In this document: positions 9,607 to 19,206 of the stretch, piece after piece
Position numbering within the stretch: the first letter of the stretch is position 1
How the letters are laid out: each line of letters opens with the position of its first letter
Source: Mediterranea sp. (in: CFB group bacteria)
GTDB lineage: Bacteria > Bacteroidota > Bacteroidia > Bacteroidales > Bacteroidaceae
NCBI GenBank assembly: GCA_031261785.1
Contig: JAISIZ010000024.1
Span: forward strand, 1-64,000
Length of the DNA: 64,000 nt
Reading direction: 5' to 3'
Translations under genes and position numbers: made by a program
Notes under the pieces: model-generated
Databases searched by the model: none
Seen by the model: the letters and a program-made list of their open reading frames with translations, nothing else
What the model was told of the DNA's origin: nothing

Positions 9607-9858
9607 CAGGCCGACAGAGATAGGCGGGGAGACGGTGCCCTATACCCCCGAAAAAAACGAAGCCCGTCGCCCGCCACACTCCTCACCGAGAGAGAAAGGA
9701 AGGAGAAAAAGAGAAGAAAGGGAGAGGGAAGAAACGTGAGAAAAACGTGGGAGAGAAACCCCGAGAAAGTTTTAGAGACGATAGTTAAGCGCGCTACTAT
9801 ATAAATAGACAGTTGGACCGTACATCCACATTTTTCTAACTTAAAAAAGTAAAAGCAG

Positions 9859-10569
9859 ATGAAGACAACGTTTTTTTATCGAATGGGGGTAATCGCCGTA
9901 GCGTTACTGACTGTGTTCACGCCATCGTCCATGATGGCACAAGAGAAAGTAGAGGCTTCCGTAGGAGCCGATTTGGTAAGCGGTTATATCTGGCGAGGCC
10001 AGGACCTGGGCGGAGTAAGCATCCAGCCCGCGGTAGGAATCGCTTACAAGGGATTTTCGCTGGGCGCGTGGGGTTCGGTAGGGATCGAATCCACCGACAC
10101 CAAGGAACTCGACTTCACGTTGGGTTACTCCACGGGCGGATTCAGCGTATCGGTGACGGACTATTGGTTCAACACCATGCAGTACTTCCACTACGGAGCG
10201 CGCAACACGGCGCACGTGTTCGAGGCGCAAGTGGGATACGACTTCGGGCCGCTGGCCATCAACTGGTACACCAACTTCGCCGGCGCCGACGGAGTGAAAG
10301 CCAGCGGGAAGAGAGCCTACTCCTCGTACGTGGTGCTTAGCGCCCCGTTCAAGCTGGGAGGATTGGAGTGGACAGCCGACGTGGGCATCGTGCCCTGGGA
10401 GACCACCTTCTACAACGGGTACACCAGCGGGTTCAGCGTATCGAACATCAGCCTGAAGGCCGCGAAGAGTATTCAGATAACCGATTCCTTCGCCCTGCCG
10501 TTATTTGCGCAGGTCACCATGAATCCGAGGACGCAAGGCGCCTACTTCGTGGCAGGAATCAGCTTTTAA
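9859..10569 (+). CDS. TorF-family putative porin
   Basis: The protein is 236 residues with a signal peptide (residues 1-27, cut after SMMAQ). It is then a short repeat-rich beta-barrel that opens with ASVGADLVSGYIWRGQDL, the usual start of this family, and ends in an aromatic residue (GISF), as outer-membrane proteins do. It lies 24 bp before the P-II gene and ahead of amtB. An outer-membrane role in ammonium or nitrogen-compound entry is therefore plausible, but this rests on context. The 252 bp upstream are AT-rich and purine-rich with no clear -7 match. Confidence 0.75.
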   Translation: MKTTFFYRMGVIAVALLTVFTPSSMMAQEKVEASVGADLVSGYIWRGQDLGGVSIQPAVGIAYKGFSLGAWGSVGIESTDTKELDFTLGYSTGGFSVSVTDYWFNTMQYFHYGARNTAHVFEAQVGYDFGPLAINWYTNFAGADGVKASGKRAYSSYVVLSAPFKLGGLEWTADVGIVPWETTFYNGYTSGFSVSNISLKAAKSIQITDSFALPLFAQVTMNPRTQGAYFVAGISF

Positions 10570-10593
10570 ATCACACTAACACCCTGAGTGAAT

Positions 10594-10950
10594 ATGAAAA
10601 AGATTGAAGCTATCATCCGCAAGACAAAGTTCGAGGACGTCAAGGACGCGTTGCTCGAGGCGGACATCGAATGGTTCTCTTATTACGAGGTAAGAGGCAT
10701 TGGCAAGTCCAGGCAAGGACGAATCTACCGAGGCGTGGTGTACGACACCAGCTCCATCGAGCGCATCCTCATCTCCATCGTGGTGCGCGACAAGAACGCG
10801 GAGAAGACGGTACAGGCCATCCTCAAGTCGGCACAGACGGGTGAGATTGGCGATGGACGCATCTTCGTCATACCCATCGAGGACGCCATACGTATCCGTA
10901 CGGCCGAGAGAGGCGACATCGCCCTCTACAACGCCGAGAAGGAACAATGA
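10594..10950 (+). CDS. glnK: P-II nitrogen regulatory protein
   Basis: A cytoplasmic signal protein that binds ATP/ADP and 2-oxoglutarate and gates AmtB. The protein is 118 residues from the ATG at 10594; a GTG two codons upstream is less likely. It has the P-II opening MKKIEAIIRKTKFEDVKDAL, a T-loop around residues 37-55 (GRIYRGVVYD) that keeps the Tyr uridylylated in other P-II proteins, and the B-loop TGEIGDGRIFV near residue 82. The loop after the Tyr (DTSSIER) differs from the enterobacterial FLPK form. amtB follows after 82 bp, the standard glnK-amtB pairing. Confidence 0.93.
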   Translation: MKKIEAIIRKTKFEDVKDALLEADIEWFSYYEVRGIGKSRQGRIYRGVVYDTSSIERILISIVVRDKNAEKTVQAILKSAQTGEIGDGRIFVIPIEDAIRIRTAERGDIALYNAEKEQ

Positions 10951-11032
10951 ACGCCCCAACGTGTCGCCACAACGAGAGACTTTCGAGTGAAATCAAAAAA
11001 AATACTCTATGCACTAAAATAGGATTAGTTTT

Positions 11033-12424
11033 ATGGAAACAATATACAAGAAAAGAGGCCGCATAGGGCTGTGGATAGCCATCGCCTTGCTCCTGCTCAC
11101 CTTCGTGAGCAACGAAATGCTGGCACAAGATACCGTCATTGCCGTCGAGGCTTCGGCCGAGGACGCTCCCGACACTGTCGGCGAGCTGGCCATGGGACTG
11201 AACACCGTGTGGATGCTGCTCGCCGCCATGCTGGTATTCTTCATGCAACCGGGTTTCGCGCTGGTCGAAGCCGGATTCACCCGGGTGAAGAACACGGCCA
11301 ACATCCTGATGAAGAACTTCATGGACTTCACCCTCGGCTCGCTGCTCTACTGGTTCATCGGCTTCGGCCTGATGTTTGGCGCGGGCGGATTCGTCGGCAT
11401 GCCCCACTTCTTCGACCTCTCCTTCATGGAGAGCGACCTCCCCATCGAGGGGTTCCTGGTGTTCCAGACGGTGTTCTGCGCCACGGCGGCCACCATCGTG
11501 TCGGGTGCCATGGCCGAACGCACCAAGTTCTCGATGTACATCGTCTATACCATCTTCATCAGCGTGGTCATCTATCCCATCTCCGGACACTGGACCTGGG
11601 GCGGCGGCTGGCTGATGAACGGTGAGGAAGGTTCGTTCATGATGGATCTCTTCGGCACCACGTTCCACGACTTCGCAGGTTCCACCATCGTCCACTCCGT
11701 GGGCGGATGGGTCGCCCTGGTAGGCGCCGCCATCCTGGGTCCCCGCATCGGCAAGTACGGCAAGGACGGCAAGTCGAAAGCCATCCCCGGCCACAACCTC
11801 ACGCTCGCCGCCCTCGGCGTGTTCATCCTCTGGTTCGGCTGGTTCGGCTTCAACCCCGGCTCGCAGCTGGCGGCCGCCACCGAAGCCGACGCCAACGCCA
11901 TCTCGCACGTGTTCCTCACCACCAACCTGGCAGCCTGCGCCGGCGGATTCTTCGCCGTGCTCGTGAGCTGGCTCAAGTATGGCAAGCCCTCCCTGTCGCT
12001 TACGCTCAACGGCGTGCTGGCCGGCTTGGTAGGTATCACCGCCGGATGCGACGCCGTGTCGCCAACGGGTGCCGTGGCCATAGGCGCCATCTGCGGCGCG
12101 GTGATGATCTTCGCCGTCGACTTCATCGACCGCGTGCTGAAGATCGACGACCCCGTGGGCGCCTCCTCCGTACACGGCGTGTGCGGACTGCTGGGCACCG
12201 TGCTTACGGGACTGTTTTCCATATCCGAGGGCGTGTTCTACGGCCACGGATTCGGATTCCTCGGGGCGCAGACGTTCGGCGCCGTAGTGGTCGGCCTTTG
12301 GGCCGCCGGCGCGGGATTCGTCATCTTCAAGGCCATCGACATGATACATGGACTTCGCGTACCGGCACGTATCGAGGAAGAAGGTCTCGACATCTACGAA
12401 CACGGAGAATCATCGTATAACTAA
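11033..12424 (+). CDS. amtB: Ammonium transporter
   Basis: The protein is 463 residues. It has a cleavable-looking N-terminal segment (residues ~12-30, ending SNEMLAQ), then an acidic spacer and eleven membrane segments. Family landmarks are visible: FMQPGFALVEAGFTR, the first pore His in STIVHSVGGWVAL, and the second in SVHGVCGLLGTVLTGLF near residue 380. It conducts ammonium across the inner membrane. The gene order porin, P-II, amtB, then glnN describes a complete assimilation cluster. Confidence 0.96.
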   Translation: METIYKKRGRIGLWIAIALLLLTFVSNEMLAQDTVIAVEASAEDAPDTVGELAMGLNTVWMLLAAMLVFFMQPGFALVEAGFTRVKNTANILMKNFMDFTLGSLLYWFIGFGLMFGAGGFVGMPHFFDLSFMESDLPIEGFLVFQTVFCATAATIVSGAMAERTKFSMYIVYTIFISVVIYPISGHWTWGGGWLMNGEEGSFMMDLFGTTFHDFAGSTIVHSVGGWVALVGAAILGPRIGKYGKDGKSKAIPGHNLTLAALGVFILWFGWFGFNPGSQLAAATEADANAISHVFLTTNLAACAGGFFAVLVSWLKYGKPSLSLTLNGVLAGLVGITAGCDAVSPTGAVAIGAICGAVMIFAVDFIDRVLKIDDPVGASSVHGVCGLLGTVLTGLFSISEGVFYGHGFGFLGAQTFGAVVVGLWAAGAGFVIFKAIDMIHGLRVPARIEEEGLDIYEHGESSYN

Positions 12425-12481
12425 AAGAAGGAAAGAAGTCGACAAGGAGACGAGTTGACAAGAAGACAAGGATATAAAGAT

Positions 12482-12565
12482 GACAAGGAGACAAGTTAAC
12501 AAGGAATCGCAAGAAAGACGAGGGGGACATTCCCTTGTTAACTTGTCGCCCTTGTCCCCTTGTCC
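12482..12565. repeat. Imperfect inverted repeat (GACAAGTTAACAAGG type)
   Basis: The left arm at 12482-12504 ends GACAAGTTAACAAGG once a few mismatches are allowed, and the right arm near 12533-12565 is its complement. The left side is preceded by related GACAAG-rich copies from about 12436. It sits in the 189-bp gap between amtB and glnN and could attenuate or separate their transcripts. Confidence 0.7.
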
Positions 12566-12613
12566 ACATTATAAAGGAAATAACTTATTAACAACAATCA
12601 ATTAATCAGCATT

Positions 12614-14803
12614 ATGTCAAAACTAAGATTCAGAGTAGTAGAGACGGCTTTCAAGAAGAAAGCAGTGGAAGTCACCACACCCACCGAACGCCCCTCGGAG
12701 TACTTCGGCATGTACGTCTTCAACAAGGAGAAGATGTTCAAGTACCTGCCAAGCAAAGTGTACAACACGCTGGTCGACGCCATCGACAACGGCGCCCCGC
12801 TGGACCGTAGCATCGCCGATGCCGTGGCCTGCGGCATGAAGAAGTGGGCCGCCGAAATGGGCGCCACCCACTACACCCACTGGTTCGCCCCCCTCACCGA
12901 GGGCACGGCCGAGAAGCACGACGCCTTCATCGAGCACGATGGCAAGGGTGGCGTGATGGAAGAGTTCAGCGGCAAGCTGCTGGTGCAACAGGAACCCGAC
13001 GCGTCGTCGTTCCCCAGCGGCGGCATACGCAACACGTTCGAGGCACGCGGATATAGCGCGTGGGATCCCTCGTCGCCAGCGTTCATCGTCGACGACACCC
13101 TTTGCATCCCCACCGTCTTCATCGCCTACACCGGCGAGGCGCTCGACTACAAGGCACCGCTGCTGAAGGCGCTCCGCGCCGTCGACAAGGCCGCCACCGC
13201 CGTTTGCCATTACTTCAACCCCGAGGTGAAGAAGGTAGTGGCCTACTTAGGCTGGGAGCAAGAGTACTTCCTCGTGGACGAAGGACTGTACGCCGCACGC
13301 CCCGACCTGCTGCTCACCGGCCGCACGCTGATGGGACACGACAGCGCCAAGAACCAACAGCTCGAGGACCATTACTTCGGAGCCATCCCCACCCGCGTAG
13401 CCTCCTTCATGAAGGATCTCGAAATCGAGGCGCTCAAGCTCGGCATCCCCGTGAAGACCCGCCACAACGAGGTAGCGCCCAACCAGTTCGAGCTGGCGCC
13501 CATCTTTGAGGAATGCAACCTGGCCAACGACCACAACCTCCTCATCATGTCGCTCATGCGTAAGGTGAGCCGCCGCCACGGCTTCCGCATATTGCTGCAC
13601 GAGAAACCCTTCAAGGGCATCAACGGCTCGGGCAAACACAACAACTGGTCGCTCGGCACCGACAACGGCATCATGCTCATGGGACCTGGCAAGACGCCAG
13701 AGGAGAACCTGCGCTTCGTCACCTTCGTGGTCAACACCCTCATGGCCGTGTACCACCACAACGGACTGCTGAAAGCCTCCATCTCCAGCGCCACCAACGC
13801 CCACCGGCTGGGAGCCAACGAGGCGCCGCCCGCCATCATCTCCTCCTTCCTCGGCAAGCAGCTCTCGCAGGTGCTCGAGCATATCGAGAACAGCACCAAG
13901 GACGAGCTGATCACCCTCAGCGGCAAGCAAGGCATGAAGCTCGACATCCCGCAGATTCCCGAGCTGCTCATCGACAACACCGACCGCAACCGCACCTCAC
14001 CCTTCGCTTTCACCGGTAACCGCTTCGAGTTCCGCGCCGTAGGCTCTGAGGCCAACTGCGCCTCGGCCATGATCGCCCTCAACGCCGCCCTGGCCAACCA
14101 GCTGACGAAGTTCAAGGCCGACGTCGACGCCCTGATAGAGAAAGGCGAGCCTAAGATCTCGGCCATCCTCGAGGTCATCCGCGGATACATCAAGGAGTGC
14201 AAGCCCATCCACTTCGACGGCAACGGATACAGCGACGAATGGAAGGCGGAAGCCGAGCGCCTCGGCCTCGACTGCGAGACGAGCGTGCCCGTCATCTTCG
14301 ACAATTACCTCAAGCCCGAGACCATAGCCATGTTCGAGGCCACCGGCGTGCTATCCGCCAAAGAACTCGAGGCTCGCAACGAAGTGAAGTGGGACATGTA
14401 CACCAAGAAGATACAGATCGAGGCCCGCGTGTTGGGCGACCTGGCCATGAACCACATCGTACCCGTGGCCACGCAGTACCAGACCGACCTGGTCGACAAT
14501 GTCTACAAGATGCAGTCGCTCTTCAGCAAGGAGAAAGCCGCCAAGCTGTCGGCCAAGAACCTGGAGCTGATCGAGGAGATCGCCGACCACACCGCCTTCA
14601 TCAAGGAGCACGTCGATGCCATGATCGAAGCCCGCAAGGTGGCCAACAAGATTGAGTGCGAGCGCGAGAAGGCCATCGCCTACCACGATAACATTGCGCC
14701 GGCATTGGAAGAGATACGCTACCACATCGACAAGCTCGAACTGATTGTCGACAACCAGATGTGGACGCTTCCCAAATACAGAGAACTATTATTTGTGAGA
14801 TAG
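12614..14803 (+). CDS. glnN: Glutamine synthetase type III
   Basis: ATP-dependent synthesis of glutamine from glutamate and ammonium in the cytoplasm. The 729-residue length is that of the large GSIII family, well above the ~470 of GSI. The catalytic core includes KTRHNEVAPNQFELAPI near residue 278 and the ATP-site segment NGSGKHNNWSLGTDNG near residue 336, followed by the GSIII-specific C-terminal helical extension. It lies downstream of amtB but probably has its own promoter in the 189-bp gap. A hairpin terminator begins 1 bp after its stop. Confidence 0.97.
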   Translation: MSKLRFRVVETAFKKKAVEVTTPTERPSEYFGMYVFNKEKMFKYLPSKVYNTLVDAIDNGAPLDRSIADAVACGMKKWAAEMGATHYTHWFAPLTEGTAEKHDAFIEHDGKGGVMEEFSGKLLVQQEPDASSFPSGGIRNTFEARGYSAWDPSSPAFIVDDTLCIPTVFIAYTGEALDYKAPLLKALRAVDKAATAVCHYFNPEVKKVVAYLGWEQEYFLVDEGLYAARPDLLLTGRTLMGHDSAKNQQLEDHYFGAIPTRVASFMKDLEIEALKLGIPVKTRHNEVAPNQFELAPIFEECNLANDHNLLIMSLMRKVSRRHGFRILLHEKPFKGINGSGKHNNWSLGTDNGIMLMGPGKTPEENLRFVTFVVNTLMAVYHHNGLLKASISSATNAHRLGANEAPPAIISSFLGKQLSQVLEHIENSTKDELITLSGKQGMKLDIPQIPELLIDNTDRNRTSPFAFTGNRFEFRAVGSEANCASAMIALNAALANQLTKFKADVDALIEKGEPKISAILEVIRGYIKECKPIHFDGNGYSDEWKAEAERLGLDCETSVPVIFDNYLKPETIAMFEATGVLSAKELEARNEVKWDMYTKKIQIEARVLGDLAMNHIVPVATQYQTDLVDNVYKMQSLFSKEKAAKLSAKNLELIEEIADHTAFIKEHVDAMIEARKVANKIECEREKAIAYHDNIAPALEEIRYHIDKLELIVDNQMWTLPKYRELLFVR

Positions 14804-14804
14804 C

Positions 14805-14841
14805 ATAATCCGTCCGCGCCTCCGCGGGCGCGGGGGATTAT
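14805..14841 (+). terminator. Rho-independent-type terminator after glnN
   Basis: The outer stem is ATAATCC with GGATTAT, and the inner stem is CCGCGCC with GGCGCGG. CTATTTCTTTT follows. It begins right after the glnN stop codon and lies between glnN and the convergent HAD gene. Confidence 0.8.
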
Positions 14842-14913
14842 CTATTTCTTTTGTTGGTTGTTTTAAGTTTGTTGGAGAGGGCCGCCGCGAGGCTCCCCTC
14901 TCCTTTTCGCTTT

Positions 14914-15606
14914 TCACGGCAGCTCTGTCAGTTCCAGTAGCGAGTGGATGTGGTAGGTGGGTTGGAAAGGAAGGTCGGCACGTCCGTTCGGGTCGTAAAA
15001 CGCCTGCCTCATGCCTACCCCTCGCGCGCCGACGATGTCGTTCTCCCAGCTGTCGCCTATCATCAACGATTCGCCGATTTGGGATTGCGTGGCCGAGAGG
15101 GCAAAGTGGAAGATCTCGGCATGCGGCTTCAGCACGCCAATGTCCTCGGAGAGGATGATTTTGCGGAAGTAGCCGTCCACGCCCGCCGAGCGCATCTTGT
15201 GTGCCTGCAATTCGCGGAATCCATTGGAAAGGATGTAGAGGTTGTAGCGCGGAGCCAGGTATTCCAGCGCCTCCCTGGCGTGAGGCATCAGTTTGGTCTT
15301 GGTGGGTACGAGGGCGAAGAAGCGCTCGGCGAAGCGCCGCGACAGCACCTCGTCGTCCATCCCCACTTGTCGCAAGGGGTAGAAGAAGCGTTCGCGGTTC
15401 AGCTCATCCTTCGTGATCCGCCCCTCGCCGTACTCCCTCCACAGCTCGACGTTCCGCGCCGAATAGAGCGTATAGAAATGCTCGAACGAGCGGAAGAACC
15501 GATCGTACGAGCATTCCCTGTACACCTCCTCCATGCTGTCGCGGGCATTCAACGAGAAAGCCCAGACGGTGTCGTCGAGGTCGAAGAAAAGGTTACGTAT
15601 TTTCAC
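14914..15606 (-). CDS. HAD-family hydrolase, YjjG-like nucleotidase
   Basis: The protein is 230 residues with HAD motif I FFDLDDTVW (nucleophile Asp near residue 9), motif II ILSNGF, motif III lysine in GVLKPHAEIF, and motif IV GDSWENDIVGA. The closest subfamily by motif is the YjjG noncanonical pyrimidine nucleotidases, which dephosphorylate nucleoside monophosphates. It is last in a leftward operon, 10 bp after the lipoprotein gene, with rsmI first. Confidence 0.85.
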   Translation of the reverse strand: MKIRNLFFDLDDTVWAFSLNARDSMEEVYRECSYDRFFRSFEHFYTLYSARNVELWREYGEGRITKDELNRERFFYPLRQVGMDDEVLSRRFAERFFALVPTKTKLMPHAREALEYLAPRYNLYILSNGFRELQAHKMRSAGVDGYFRKIILSEDIGVLKPHAEIFHFALSATQSQIGESLMIGDSWENDIVGARGVGMRQAFYDPNGRADLPFQPTYHIHSLLELTELP

Positions 15607-15616
15607 TGGCCACCAA

Positions 15617-16468
15617 TCACTTCACCTGGATCACCAAGTACTTCGATACGCTCCAGAAGTTGGTGGGGTCGGAGATCTCGAGCGAGAGCATCCCCTTGTC
15701 GTCCTTCTTCAGCTCGTAGGAGCCGACGGGGTGTGTGGTGAGCACGCTGGCGCCCTTGGAGTAGAGCTTGATCTCCTTGGTGGTGCGGATGTCGATCTGC
15801 GTAAAGTAATCCTTGTTGAAGTCGGCGCTCCGCAGCACGTCGCCACTCTTCAGGATCTTCTGCTCCTTCAGTTCCGACTTGGTGCCAAATACGAACCAGG
15901 CAGTGTTCAGGCTCTTGTCCTGCTCCATCACGGTAGCTTCCTTGGTCACGTTCTCGGCCGTCAGCGAGTCGCGCGTGGCCGATAGGGTGGTCACCGCGGC
16001 GTCGAGTTCCTGGATGCGGATGTTCTTCGTCGCCAGCTCCGTCTGCAACTCCTCGATACGTTGCTGCTTGGCGTTCAGCTCGGCGTTGAGTCCCTCGATG
16101 GCCTTCTTCAGCTGTGCGGAGTTGTTCTTGCTGCTCTTAAGTTGCGATTGCAGCTTGGCGATCTGCGCCTTGTTCTCCTCCATCTGCTTGGTGATAAACT
16201 CAATGTCCGACGCGATCTGGGCTTTGGCCGATAGGGAGTTCTCGGTGATAGTGCCCCGGTTCAGGTCCACGCGGTTCTCGGCGGCGTTGATCTTGCGGAA
16301 TCCGTCCTGCACCTCGTTGATGGTTCCCATCATGTCGTCCAACTCGGCGTTGCGTTGGTTCAGCTCGGTCAGGAGCGAATCTCGTTCGGCCTTTACCTTA
16401 CTTCCTCCCGTGAAGTCGCACGATGCCAGCATCGCCGCGCCTATACACAAAACTACTAACTTTTTCAT
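15617..16468 (-). CDS. Coiled-coil lipoprotein of unknown function
   Basis: The protein is 283 residues. It starts with a lipoprotein signal (MKKLVVLCIGAAMLASC, lipid Cys at residue 17). A long Glu/Lys/Leu-rich coiled coil with heptads (residues ~25-190; NAEL, KAQIAKLQSQ, LNAKQQRIEEL) follows, then a C-terminal beta-rich part (~195-283). It is probably anchored in a membrane facing the periplasm. No enzymatic motif is seen. It sits 39 bp after rsmI and 10 bp before the HAD gene. It may have a structural or envelope role, which is inference. Confidence 0.75.
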   Translation of the reverse strand: MKKLVVLCIGAAMLASCDFTGGSKVKAERDSLLTELNQRNAELDDMMGTINEVQDGFRKINAAENRVDLNRGTITENSLSAKAQIASDIEFITKQMEENKAQIAKLQSQLKSSKNNSAQLKKAIEGLNAELNAKQQRIEELQTELATKNIRIQELDAAVTTLSATRDSLTAENVTKEATVMEQDKSLNTAWFVFGTKSELKEQKILKSGDVLRSADFNKDYFTQIDIRTTKEIKLYSKGASVLTTHPVGSYELKKDDKGMLSLEISDPTNFWSVSKYLVIQVK

Positions 16469-16507
16469 ACCTTCATTTATTATGGTTTATACTAAGTTCT
16501 TTTTTAA

Positions 16508-17185
16508 TTAAGAATTAATGTTTCCTTCCAGCACGATCACGATCTCGCCCCTCGGCTCGGTAGCGGTGAAGTGGGCAACCAGTTCGTCGAGCGTGCCGCG
16601 TACGGTCTCTTCGTGCAGCTTGGAAATCTCCCTCGACACGCTGCACCGCCTCTCGCCTCCGCAGGCCTCGGCCAGGTTTGTGAGCGTCTTGAGCAGCCGG
16701 TAGGGCGATTCGTAGAACACCATGGTGCGTCGCTCGTCGGCCAGCTCCTTCAGCCTTGTCTGCCGTCCTTTCTTTTGCGGCAGGAAGCCTTCGAAGCAGA
16801 ACCTGTCGTTGGGCAAGCCCGAATCGACCAATGCCGGCACGAAGGCCGTGGCTCCGGGCAGGCATTCCACTTGCACGCCATGCCGCACGCATTCGCGCAC
16901 CAGCAGGAAGCCGGGGTCGGAGATGGCGGGCGTGCCGGCGTCGGAGACGAGCGCCACCGTCTGGCCGGCGAGTATCCTTGTTACAACACTTTCCACCGTC
17001 TTATGTTCGTTGAATTTGTGGTGCGACTGCATGGCGTTCTTGATATCGAAGTGTTTGAGCAGGATGCCCGACGTACGCGTATCCTCCGCCAAGACCAAGT
17101 CGGCCTCTTTCAGCACCTTGACGGCCCGATAAGTCATGTCCTCCAAGTTTCCCACTGGCGTAGGCACTACGTACAATTTAGCCAT
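16508..17185 (-). CDS. rsmI: 16S rRNA (cytidine-1402-2'-O)-methyltransferase
   Basis: A SAM-dependent methyltransferase acting on C1402 of 16S rRNA in the P-site region. The protein is 225 residues, the normal length for Bacteroidota forms without the long C-terminal extension. Family marks are the start LYVVPTPVGNLEDMTYRAV, AEDTRTSG near residue 35, the tetrapyrrole-methylase-like SDAGTPAISDPG near residue 80, and FYESPYRL near 155. It is first gene of the leftward operon and divergent from tdk. Confidence 0.95.
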   Translation of the reverse strand: MAKLYVVPTPVGNLEDMTYRAVKVLKEADLVLAEDTRTSGILLKHFDIKNAMQSHHKFNEHKTVESVVTRILAGQTVALVSDAGTPAISDPGFLLVRECVRHGVQVECLPGATAFVPALVDSGLPNDRFCFEGFLPQKKGRQTRLKELADERRTMVFYESPYRLLKTLTNLAEACGGERRCSVSREISKLHEETVRGTLDELVAHFTATEPRGEIVIVLEGNINS

Positions 17186-17228
17186 ATCCGTATCTTTATT
17201 TGTTATGTCGATAGGTTGAAATACGGTG

Positions 17229-17236
17229 CGAAAGTA
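17229..17236 (-). promoter_or_regulatory. Promoter (-7) of the rsmI operon
   Basis: TACTTTCG on the minus strand matches the TAnnTTCG -7 form and lies 44 bp before the rsmI start. Confidence 0.6.
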
Positions 17237-17300
17237 GGAATAAAATCGGGCAATACGTGAAATAATCGCGGAATTTAACGTTCTTGTACATCCGTTTGGC

Positions 17301-17308
17301 TACCTTTG
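17301..17308 (+). promoter_or_regulatory. Promoter (-7) of tdk
   Basis: TACCTTTG is a full match to the Bacteroidota -7 TAnnTTTG. TTG lies about 14-17 bp upstream, and the tdk ATG follows 46 bp downstream. Confidence 0.65.
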
Positions 17309-17354
17309 TCAGCGCATTAGCATAGCTGCACCCCTACATATTACAGAATAAAGA

Positions 17355-17972
17355 ATGGTACTATTCTCAGAAGCCAACCTGCAAGAGACCCATCGGATGG
17401 GTCGCATCGAAGTGATATGCGGATCGATGTTCTCGGGCAAGACCGAGGAGCTGATCCGCCGCCTGCGCAGGGCGAAGTTCGCCCGCCAACGCGTCGAGAT
17501 ATTCAAGCCCGCCATAGACACGCGCTACTCCGAGGCCGACGTGGTGTCGCACGACAGCCATTCCATCGCCTCCACTCCCGTGGACGCGTCGGGCAGCATC
17601 CTGCTGTTCACCTCGGAGATCGACGTGGTGGGCATCGACGAGGCGCAGTTCTTCGACATCGGGCTGATCGACGTGTGCCGACGTTTGGCCGAGGACGGCG
17701 TGCGCGTCATCGTGGCCGGCCTCGACATGGACTTCAAGGGCAATCCCTTCGGCCCCATGCCCGGCCTGTGCGCCATCGCCGACGAAGTGTCGAAGGTACG
17801 TGCCATCTGCGTACACTGCGGCGAGCTGGCCACCTTCTCGCACCGCACCGTGAAGAGCGAGAAGCAAGTGCTGCTGGGCGAGACCGACGAATACGAACCG
17901 CTCTGCCGCAAGTGCTACCAGCGAGCCAGGGAGGAAGACGTGAAGAGGAGTGGTTTAGTGATTAGTGATTAG
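17355..17972 (+). CDS. tdk: Thymidine kinase
   Basis: It phosphorylates thymidine with ATP in pyrimidine salvage. The protein is 205 residues and type II: P-loop GSMFSGKT near residue 23, DEAQFF near residue 95, and four zinc Cys in CVHCGE and CRKCYQ. The start chosen gives the usual short pre-P-loop extension. The stop lies within a run of TAGTGAT repeats, and the AI-2E permease ATG follows 5 bp later, so the two are co-transcribed. Confidence 0.95.
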   Translation: MVLFSEANLQETHRMGRIEVICGSMFSGKTEELIRRLRRAKFARQRVEIFKPAIDTRYSEADVVSHDSHSIASTPVDASGSILLFTSEIDVVGIDEAQFFDIGLIDVCRRLAEDGVRVIVAGLDMDFKGNPFGPMPGLCAIADEVSKVRAICVHCGELATFSHRTVKSEKQVLLGETDEYEPLCRKCYQRAREEDVKRSGLVISD

Positions 17973-17977
17973 TGATT

Positions 17978-19105
17978 ATGGAACAACAGAAGAAGATAAC
18001 GTTCGACCGCTTTATACGCTACTCCGTGGGCCTGGTGCTGGCGGTGGGCATACTGATGTTGGTGAAGCGTCTGAGCGGCGTGTTGCTGCCGTTTTTCGTG
18101 GCTTGGCTCATTGCCTATATGGTCTATCCGCTCATCAAGTTCTTCCAGTACCGGCTGCGATTGCGCAACCGCGTGCTTTCCATCTTTTGCGTGCTGCTGT
18201 TGCTGCTCGGCCTGGGCACGGCGCTGTTCTATTTTCTCGTTCCTCCCATCGTGTCCGAGATCGGACGTATGAACGACCTGCTCGCCACCTACCTCAGCAA
18301 CGACTCGGAGGGGAACGTGCCCCGGCAGCTCTCCGAGTTTATCCGCGACAACATCGACCTCGAGGCGCTCAACCGCCTCCTTAGCGAAGAGAACATCCTC
18401 GCGGCCCTCAGGGATACCTTGCCCCGGATGTGGACCCTGATCACCGAATCCATCAACATCCTCTTTAGTGTCTTCACCTTCTTCATCATCGTGCTCTACG
18501 TCATCTTCATCCTGATGGACTACGAAGACATCGCCGAAGGATGGCTCCACTTGCTGCCCGGCAAGTACCACCGCTTCGCCTCCAATCTGGTGCGCGACGT
18601 GCAGGAAGGCATGAACCGTTACTTCCGCGGGCAAGCCTTGGTGGCGCTATGCGTGGGTATCCTGTTCAGCATCGGTTTCCTCATCATCGACTTCCCCATG
18701 GCCATTGCCCTGGGGCTGTTTATCGGTGCGCTCAACATGGTGCCCTACCTGCAAGTCATTGGCCTGCTACCTACCGTCCTGCTGGCCATCCTCAAGTCGG
18801 CCGACACGGGACAGAACTTCTGGCTGGTCATCGCCGGGGCGCTGGCCGTGTTCTGCGTCGTGCAGGTCATACAAGACACGCTGCTCGTTCCCAAGATCAT
18901 GGGCAAGATCACCGGCCTCAATCCCGCCATCATCCTCCTGTCGCTCTCCATCTGGGGTTCGCTCATGGGCATGCTGGGCATGATTATCGCCCTTCCCCTC
19001 ACCACGCTCACGCTTTCTTACTACCAGCGCTTCATCATCCACAAGGAAAGCATCAGGCACGACGAGGACGAACCGCCTGAAAATCAGCAGCCCAAAGAGG
19101 AATAG
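17978..19105 (+). CDS. AI-2E family transporter
   Basis: The protein is 375 residues from the ATG at 17978; an upstream GTG is in the TAGTGAT repeat. About eight membrane segments are visible: two at residues ~15-60, one at ~62-85, a soluble stretch at ~90-150, then clusters at 150-180 and 210-350. The C-terminal half has the family PLYQVIGLLPT-like and GKITGLNPAIILLSLSIWG segments. The family includes TqsA and Na+/H+ antiporters, so the substrate cannot be set from sequence. The tail is acidic and soluble. Confidence 0.85.
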   Translation: MEQQKKITFDRFIRYSVGLVLAVGILMLVKRLSGVLLPFFVAWLIAYMVYPLIKFFQYRLRLRNRVLSIFCVLLLLLGLGTALFYFLVPPIVSEIGRMNDLLATYLSNDSEGNVPRQLSEFIRDNIDLEALNRLLSEENILAALRDTLPRMWTLITESINILFSVFTFFIIVLYVIFILMDYEDIAEGWLHLLPGKYHRFASNLVRDVQEGMNRYFRGQALVALCVGILFSIGFLIIDFPMAIALGLFIGALNMVPYLQVIGLLPTVLLAILKSADTGQNFWLVIAGALAVFCVVQVIQDTLLVPKIMGKITGLNPAIILLSLSIWGSLMGMLGMIIALPLTTLTLSYYQRFIIHKESIRHDEDEPPENQQPKEE

Positions 19106-19161
19106 TCGCACCAGGCAGAAAGTTTTTACCACTAAACGCTTGCGATTCCGAGTAAAGTGAC

Positions 19162-19169
19162 TACCTTTG
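19162..19169 (+). promoter_or_regulatory. Promoter (-7) of tRNA-Lys
   Basis: TACCTTTG lies 37 bp before the mature 5' end of the tRNA and is a full match to the TAnnTTTG form. Confidence 0.6.
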
Positions 19170-19206
19170 CAGCCGCAATCGGGCAAGATGCCGATCGCCA
19201 CAGGCA

